Under the pieces are notes generated by a model. The model worked only from the letters and a program-made list of their open reading frames with translations, searched no databases and was not told the origin of the DNA. Below, piece by piece: positions 57,680 to 64,000 of a stretch of 64,000 bases of DNA. Numbering within the stretch: position 1 is the first letter of the stretch; each line of letters starts with the position of its first letter. Source of the stretch: Parasponia andersonii (lineage: Eukaryota; Streptophyta; Magnoliopsida; Rosales; Cannabaceae); contig JXTB01000384.1 in the NCBI GenBank assembly GCA_002914805.1, positions 308,726-372,725 on the forward strand. The letters run 5' to 3'. The position numbers and the translations under genes were made by a program.

Positions 57680-59815
57680 TTACCATGTCTAGATAAAGGA
57701 TGGGGCTCCAAATGGATTATATGAAATCTTTGGCATTGATAGGCCTAGTCCAACAATCGCCACGTGCTTTTATCTATTGTAACATCTTGAAGAGAAGTGG
57801 GGCATGGTTCTCTGTAATTTTGATCTTCCTCATTTGTTAGCTATATCAATTCCTCCAACTGCGAGCACCAAAAGATTGATACCTCTTCCAGACTTGGGGT
57901 GAAACCATTATTTAGTATGAACAGTTTCTTCACATTGTCACAGCAATAAATGCTTAAGTATTTAAGAGAAGAAAAGGTGCCAGGCGGCAGTCTTTCAAAT
58001 CTCTCCCTCTTGAACAGCCCACGTAAGTCCTTCATCTCCTAAAGTTTCAATCTCTCGAGACTTAGAAGGAGAGAAAAGATGCTGGAATATGAGTCAGAAA
58101 ACAAATGCTCGATCACACCACACCCGTCAATCTCAATGCAATTCAACTTAGTTGCATTGACGAGTGGCACGAGTTGTCATAGATCTCTTGCATTGATGTC
58201 GCAATGATATATAAATAGATCGTCAACATCTTCAGGGAGTAATATCCTTTCACTCAGGTTGCATTCTCCTAAGGAGACAATGTTATCGCCTCTTACACCA
58301 ATACTTGGCACTTCCAAGAGTTTGTAATTGGTAAGTCCTCCCTTCTCCACAAATCTAGCATATTTAGTGAAATTGTAGATGTCGTCTATTAAGACATGAA
58401 AAGTCTCCAGCTTTCGAAAATATGCCAACTCTTCTACTTTTATTCTTGGTGTGTACGAGTGACACATAAGTGAGAGATATTGGAGATTGCAAAGCTTGCA
58501 TAAGACTCCATCTGGCATAAACTTTAATCTGCTACTTCTAAAATCAAGGTATCTTAGTTTGACCAACATCTCCATACCTTGGGGAACTTCATTGATTCCT
58601 GCTCCAAAAAAGTCCAACTTTCTCAATCCTTTTAGTTTTGCTAAAGATGGCACATTTTTCAAGTCTTCACATCTTTTCAGCAATAATACAGTAAGATTCA
58701 CCAAATCTGAGACTGATTCAGGCAGCTTCTTAATTTTAGTGTAGGATAGATCAAGTACATGGAGCCCCGTCATATAAAGAAAAAAATGGTCTGAAACTAT
58801 GTGTAGAGGATTTTTACAGAGCAACAACGTAAAGAGTGTCAGACACTTTGGTGATTGAATAATACTCGGAGGAATATCTGTTACATTATTGTACATCAAT
58901 GAAACCTTTACAACGTCATCTTTCCAATACTCTTCATCTGGAATAGAGTTCAACTTCAAACCTGCTTTGACCAAATATCGAGGGCTCTCACTTGTTATTC
59001 ATAGTGCCATATCTCGTACCAAATCATGCATCGTCACATATCTTGCATCCGTGACTATATCCTTTAATAAGCAAACATTTACAAGATTATTTAGCATAAC
59101 TTGACCCTTTTTGATCTGAAACTGCCTTGTATTCTTTTCCTCGATAATTTCCTCAGCTTTCAAATATTCAATTAAGGAATCTCTTTTAATCAAACGATCT
59201 TCGGGGAATAGTGCACAATACAAAAGACAATTTTGAAGTCTCGTATCATTCAACCGATCATAACTAAATTTCAACCTCTTGAATATTCCATCAGATGTAG
59301 ATCCCTTTGTACATTCCCTTAATTCTTCTAATGCAATCTCCCACTCATCAACATTTACAGAGCCTTTTAAGCTTCCTGCTACAGTAACAACTGCAAGAGG
59401 TAGACCTGCACATTGTTGAACAATCTGCTTCACAACTGCTTTCGAATTCAGGAAAGAGAAAGCATTATGACCAACTATCTCCATGAACAAGTCCAATGCA
59501 TCATCTTCTGATAGCTGCTCTATTCAGATTGGTTTACAACTCATGTAGTGACAAACATCAAGAGAACGAGTTGTCATTACCAACTTGCATCCATTCTCAA
59601 GAGTGGACTCCGATATTCCTACTTCTTTAAGAGAATGTACTTCCCACAAATCATCAAGAATGAGTACATACCTTTTTTAGTATCAAATTTTTTTTGTAGC
59701 TTGGCAGCCCTTGTTATTTTATCTTCATCTTTTGAAATATCTACAGCTAACTTGTATGCAATTTTATTTTGTATATTTCTGAGATTAGAATCCTTCGATA
59801 CAGTTACCCATTAGA
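57680..59815 (-). pseudogene. CNL pseudogene: NB-ARC (after P-loop) and LRR
   Basis: The minus strand begins at about 59815 with VTVSKDSNLRNIQNKIAYKL (RNBS-A end). A decayed kinase-2 follows (59640-59690), then QQCAGLPLAVV (near 59400), CLLYCALFPED (near 59230) and TMHDLVRDMAL (near 59010). A stop at 58999 precedes LRRs (58177-58974; GLHVLDLSYTKIKKLPESV), a stop at 58177, and C-terminal LRRs (57841-58035; YLSIYCCDNVKKLFIL). It is a close paralogue of the intact CNL at 25992 (GMEMLVKLRYLDF in both). The coiled coil and P-loop are missing. The C-terminal LRR part is shortened after EEDQN. Stops and shifts make it non-functional. Confidence 0.9.
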
Positions 59816-59849
59816 TTCTTAGTTACATATTAGATTCTTAGTTACATAT
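59812..59849. repeat. 19-bp tandem repeat at the CNL breakpoint
   Basis: TAGATTCTTAGTTACATAT occurs twice in direct succession exactly where CNL homology stops, as often left by end-joining repair. Confidence 0.75.
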
Positions 59850-60177
59850 ATTTTCCATATAAAAGAGGAGACACACAGATAAAACTTCTCATACTTATTT
59901 TATACTCTGATCACTTCTCTTTTTTGTCTCTCCAACAAATGAGCTTCACGAAGTAGCGTGGGATAATGTAAAGCCTAGCTCGCTTCTCCTTTTGGACACT
60001 CCTTCCTGGTGCTTGAACCTTGCGTTGTATCTGCGGTGGTGAAGAAAAGCATCCCATGCCTATGAGTTCTCTCCTCTTGCCACTTTCAGCAAAGATACTA
60101 GAACAAGAAAAACCAGATATGTCAGATTTATTTCTTCTATTTTTCTCAAATTACACTCACTTTGTGAATAACAAGTT

Positions 60178-60342
60178 GTCCAAGTTAAAAAAACTGTATA
60201 TATATATACCAACCAATTGAATGGGACGATTCCACATTCACTAGGGAACTGTACCAATGCTCTTGAGATAGATATTTCTGAAAATCAGTTGAGTGGATTC
60301 ATCCCTAGGCAGTTGGGTTACCTTTCCACCGTACACATGTGA
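60178..60342 (+). pseudogene. LRR receptor-kinase fragment
   Basis: KLSKLKKLYIY in one frame, then (after a one-base shift over a TATATATATA run) NQLNGTIPHSLGNCTNALEI and DISENQLSGFIPRQLGYLST in another, ending at TGA 60340-60342. These are extracellular plant LRRs (LxGxIPxxLGNxxxL) of the LRR-RLK type, not the LRRs of CNL proteins. No kinase or signal peptide nearby. A captured or left-over fragment. Confidence 0.75.
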
Positions 60343-60523
60343 TTTGTAAACTTAACTAAAATACTCCAAGTGAAACAAAATTATATAAGATTTGCGGACT
60401 CAATGCCACTCATAAATTCCTAACATTATCTAAATGAATTTAGAACTATTATGTTCATAGTACTTCATTAGGGCTAAAATACTTATGTATCCTTTTAAAA
60501 TTCTAGGTATTTATAACAACCAC

Positions 60524-61060
60524 ATGGAGACTCTAGGTTCAATACTTGTCGAACGAGAAAAATGTATATCAGCTCCAATTGTTGAACGCTGGAAATATCA
60601 TAGAAGGATTAACGAAAACATGGTTGCTCTTAAAAAGAGACTAGAAGCATTAAATAGCCGAAAGGGAGACATAGAAGCAAGAATGAACACGGAGCTTGTG
60701 TCAAGAGAAACAATGCTCAAAATTGAAGTTAAACTTTGGCTAGAAAGGGTGGAAAATATTAATGCTGAAATAAAGATCATTCAATAAAAAATTCAAAAGG
60801 TGAAATTCTTCTCTCGCGCTGGTCTTGGGAGAAATGTAGTTATGAAGATAGCAGAGGTGGAACAGCTTCGTGAAAGCGGCGAGTTCACCAGTAGTTTGGT
60901 CATATCACTTCCACAATCTGGAGATACATCGCCAACAACAAAGTTATCAGGCGGAGGAACTGCATTCAAAAGAAAAATAGAGGAGATCTGGGAAAGCTTG
61001 ATAGATGTTGAAGTTACAAAGATTGGAGTTTATGGGATGGGTGGAAGTGTCAATGTTTAA
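60524..61060 (+). pseudogene. CNL fragment: coiled coil up to the P-loop
   Basis: ATG at 60524 (METLGSILVEREKCISAPIV) matches the start of the intact CNL. It continues LKKRLEALNSRKGDIEAR and VKLWLERVENINAEIK, has one in-frame stop (TAA at 60785-60787, probably from GAA), then VKFFSRAGLGRNV and TKIGVYGMGG. It leaves the gene inside the P-loop before the essential Lys. The frame ends SVNV and TAA at 61058-61060. It appears complementary to the minus-strand piece at 57680-59815. Confidence 0.88.
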
Positions 61061-61354
61061 GGCTCCGTTTTGAATCTGAATTTTGAGGGAAGAAAAATTG
61101 CATAGAAAAGATCAAGGAAAAAGAAAAAAGAAAATTTTTTTCCTAAATTTTTATAGAATTTTCTTTTGAAACTTTTAGCTTTACAAATTAATATGTCAAA
61201 ATTTTATATACTAAAACATGATATTAAATTGAACTCTCACTTTTCTTGAAAAAAAAAAAATTATTATTTTTTGTTTGAATCCAAACAGGAGAAAATGATA
61301 TCCCTTGGAATTTTTTTTTTCTTTTCTCCGAAAATCTAAGTTCCAAACGGAGCA
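61061..61354. mobile_element. Tourist-like MITE, 294 bp
   Basis: Terminal inverted repeats GGCTCCGTTTTGAATCTGAA (left) and TGCTCCGTTTGGAACTTAGA (right, minus strand). The flanking trinucleotide TAA lies at 61058-61060 and 61355-61357, the PIF/Harbinger target. AT-rich interior, no ORF. Confidence 0.8.
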
Positions 61355-61357
61355 TAA

Positions 61358-61849
61358 AGAACCTGAGTTCAAGGAGCTTGAAGTAGGAGTAAGCTATAAA
61401 CCTGCTAACCCGAGTAACAACAGGATCAAATTCGAATTTACGCCTAGTACTCGCTTTTAAAACTTATTTTCACAAATACCTGTTTTCAATTTTTCTTTCA
61501 AAAATACCCATTTTTCTGGTCCATATTTCATATGTAAAATATGAACGGTATATATTTACAATATAAATATTTACCACAGTTTATATTTTCATTATAAATT
61601 TGACATATGGTATACATTGTAAAATGTGTGTCAATTTGTAGTATAATTTTTATTTTATGAAATATAGACCACGGTATATATTTAATACATGAAATGTATA
61701 CTAATATATATTTCAAGTGTAAAACAATAGTGGTCTATATTTCTCCTAAAATGGTAAAAAGAGGTATTTATGAAATAAAAATAAAAATGGTATTTATGGA
61801 AATATGATTTTGAAACGGGTATTTATAAACTTTTTCACACTTCTCAATG
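61358..61849. repeat. AT-rich palindromic repeat region
   Basis: Dense in ACGGTATATATTTA and TAAATATTTACC type inverted words (61540-61740), flanked by AAATACC and GGTATTTAT motifs (61480 and 61770-61830). It may be a small non-autonomous element. No ends fixed. No gene. Confidence 0.4.
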
Positions 61850-62260
61850 GCCTTTGGATCATTTGTTTGGGCCTGCTCTTTTGAATTCGGCAAAGCCCAA
61901 AAACCAAAGGGTTACATTTTCAACTATTCCAGTGTGGGCCGTACGTGTCAGTAAATTCTTAAATTCAAGAAACCCTGGGCTTTAGTAAGTATCCTCTTGG
62001 CAGCTTAATCTTCTTTATCTTCTAATCTTTTGGTGCCGTCAGCTTCAAACAAGACCATTGACCTTTGTATCCCTCTCCTGGTTGTGTCTCTCTCTCATAG
62101 CCGACAACCATAGTGTTTGATCTCGTCATCTCCATCTAAATCCCTCTTTTATGGGTTATTTCGACTACAGTTTTGTGTGGATTACTAAATTACTGTGATT
62201 TATAACTTTGAATCTCTGGTTACACTTTTACTCTTTCTCAAAGCGTTGCGGATTAATGGA
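61850..62260 (+). promoter_or_regulatory. Housekeeping-type promoter candidate
   Basis: Within about 130 bp there are four TGGGCY/RGCCCA words (61869 TGGGCC, 61895 AGCCCA, 61936 TGGGCC, 61975 TGGGCT) and one AAACCCTG telo-box-like word (61970). A CT-rich leader-like stretch follows (62070-62140). In plants, site II (TGGGCY) plus telo-box combinations mark promoters of ribosomal and other housekeeping genes. No coding exon is evident before 62900, so the gene may lie beyond the window or be lost. Confidence 0.4.
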
Positions 62261-63239
62261 TTTTTTTTTTCTGTGCTATGTTTAGACTAATAGGGATGTA
62301 GAAAACAATTATTTGTTTGTATTATTTTAAACTTATTTTGATTTACAATGATTACATAGTTTTGAAGAGCTATCAGCTTTTGTACATGAAACTTTCAATT
62401 TTGGTTGTCGTTTAAAACTGACTGAAACTGGCCTAATGTAGGCCAGTTATTTCAAGTACTAATACTAGTCGGTAGGTTTTCGGTTTGTCTACCCACAAAC
62501 TGAAAAGTGGGATTTGGACAGTATTTAAAAACCGACCAAATGGACCAATGATCACCCTTAGATTTTTTTTAGATTTTTTTTTGTATCTTTTTTCACTGCT
62601 TATTGATTTTGTTTTAACTGTGCTCATCCATATGTACTAATGATGAACCTTCTTTATTTTATTCATTGATAACTAAATCAATTCAGGTTAATTTGGTTGG
62701 TAATTTATTTGGTAACCGGTGATTTGTCAAAAGTTCCAAAAAAATGGTGATTTGTCAAAAGAAATTTATACTACTAAAAAACGTAAAACAAATTTAATGT
62801 CCTACACAAAAGCTGCTATCTGCATTTGTATGATAGTCCAACATAAAAGGATAATGCATGCACCAGTTTTGAATAATAACATATCAACTGAGCACATGAA
62901 CTCAACTCGGACATAAAACGGGGAAGGGTAGCATACCTTAACCAACCGACAAAACTAATTGTTCTTTGAAGCACAATTTGAAACCACAGATTTTATCGGA
63001 GATCTTAAGTTTGCCCGTTGAACAATGTTAAATTATTTTGATCTTTGATGAATAAAATTCAGAAACATAAAGAAGCTTTAAGTTTCAAGCTAATTAAGCA
63101 AATGATAACCAATAAAACTATTTCCTTACATTATTTGTTTTTGCTTGAATTAATTCCCTTAAATTAATTTAATCTGGGTGATCAGTGATCGATGCATATC
63201 CAATAGAGGAAATCTGATATTATATGATAAAGTTTCCAA
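62261..63239. other. Non-coding AT-rich DNA
   Basis: No gene recognised. It contains a GGCCTAATGTAGGCC hairpin at 62431-62445 and poly-T runs. Confidence 0.5.
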
Positions 63240-63960
63240 AACAAAATTAAAAATCTTCCGGACTTTTGAACATTTTGAAAAATAAAACTATTTTTACTCT
63301 TTTAAAAAATATTTATAAAAATATCACTTTTTATTAATTAATGAATTATCTGAGGTAATTAGTCAAAAGTTATTTGAGGTAATCAGATTAGTTATCTCAA
63401 ATAACTCTTCATACTCCAAATAACTTGATTGCTTGTGTCGAATACTCTTTTGAAGAAACTATTTTCCTATATACTGTTAAAAAGTGGTATGTTTCTAAAT
63501 AAATTTGGATTTCTCCAAAATTTGAGCAAATTTGATTTTTTATGGCATTTTTCCAAAAACAATGGAAAAAATTCCAGAATTTAAAATTGTTCTGAAAAAT
63601 CCCAGATTAATTATAAAAATACCACTTTTAAAAGTATTTAGAAAAATACCACTTTTATTGATTGATGAAATACTTAACGTAACTTGAACAGTTACTTCAA
63701 GTAATTGGATTGGTTACTCGAAGTAACCTAACTCGTTACTTTCAGTATTTGAAGTAAAATGGTATTTTTCTAAATATTTATTAAAAGTGTTATTTGTCTA
63801 ATAATTATTTGAAAACGTGATACTTTTCTAAATCGGGATTTTTCAAAAAAATCAGTGATTTTTCAATTTTTGGTATCTTGGGCTTGGAATTGTGTAAATA
63901 GCCCAAAAAATTTAAACCTATTCATGATTTTTTTAATTTTTTGGACTGGGGGAATGGATT
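63240..63960. repeat. Dispersed AT-rich repeat, copies 2 and 3 in tandem
   Basis: Two successive units (about 63240-63540 and 63570-63930), each with TTAGAAAAATACCACTTTT-like, TGATGAAATACTT-like, GTTACTTCAAGTAATTGG-like and AAATCGGGATTTTT-like words in the same order as the unit at 4970-5400. The second unit contains the near-palindrome GGTTACTCGAAGTAACC. Confidence 0.55.
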
Positions 63961-64000
63961 ACTATAAGAAGCCCTATCCAATATAATGATAGAAAATTTG

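Larger units (their letters stand above)
55328..57680. other. AT-rich intergenic DNA
   Basis: No gene seen on either strand. It contains A-rich runs, a diverged tandem duplication (56920-57195) and a (TA)n run (57520-57563). Confidence 0.6.

Overview
This is nuclear DNA of a flowering plant, most likely a eudicot. It is AT-rich and gene-poor, packed with LTR retrotransposons, and carries CC-NB-ARC-LRR (CNL) resistance-type genes, which are plant-specific. There is no operon structure, ribosomal site or CRISPR array. I cannot name the species from sequence alone.

Layout. 1-4.3 kb: an old, decayed LTR of a Tekay-like gypsy element (minus strand). 4.3-5.66 kb: unique or low-copy DNA with two exon-like segments and one copy of a dispersed repeat. 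5.66-24.67 kb: a multi-level nest. A Ty1/copia element (minus) is split by two insertions. Tekay-1 (8378-13437) sits in its pol. A non-autonomous hAT-like element (ends 14510 and 24401, 7/8 target duplication) sits in its gag, and that element is itself split by Tekay-2 (14884-23736, both LTRs, perfect TAAGT duplication). Rejoining the flanks restores the interrupted reading frames at each level, so the order of events can be read directly.

25.99-30.1 kb: the only intact long gene, a 987-codon CNL of the RPS2/RPS5-like type on the plus strand. It is followed by about 730 bp of almost pure purine sequence that keeps a Glu/Lys/Gly-rich frame open and may be a spliced C-terminal exon. 30.5-33.1 kb: a decayed plus-strand copia (Retrofit-like). 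33.6-38.2 kb: Tekay-3 (plus), with LTR, primer site, gag and protease, cut off in pol. 38.2-48.4 kb: an Athila element (minus) with tRNA-Asp primer site, gag, protease, RT, integrase and a 3' ORF, missing its 3' LTR. It abuts and probably inserted into a Retand/Tat element (48.4-55.0 kb, minus), which holds a 2.4-kb solo LTR (50200-52596) with a 4/5 target duplication. 55-57.7 kb: a possible last exon of a host gene, then AT-rich DNA with a tandem duplication and a (TA)n run.

57.7-61.4 kb: a second CNL locus, broken. Its NB-ARC/LRR part lies on the minus strand and its coiled-coil/P-loop part on the plus strand. The two pieces are complementary parts of one gene model, which fits a local inversion. 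A receptor-kinase LRR fragment lies between them, and a 294-bp Tourist-like MITE lies at the outer breakpoint. 61.8-62.3 kb looks like a housekeeping-type promoter, and 63.2-64 kb holds two more copies of the repeat seen at 5 kb.

Functionally only the CNL at 26 kb looks like an active gene (intracellular immune receptor). Every transposon coding region seen carries stops or frameshifts.
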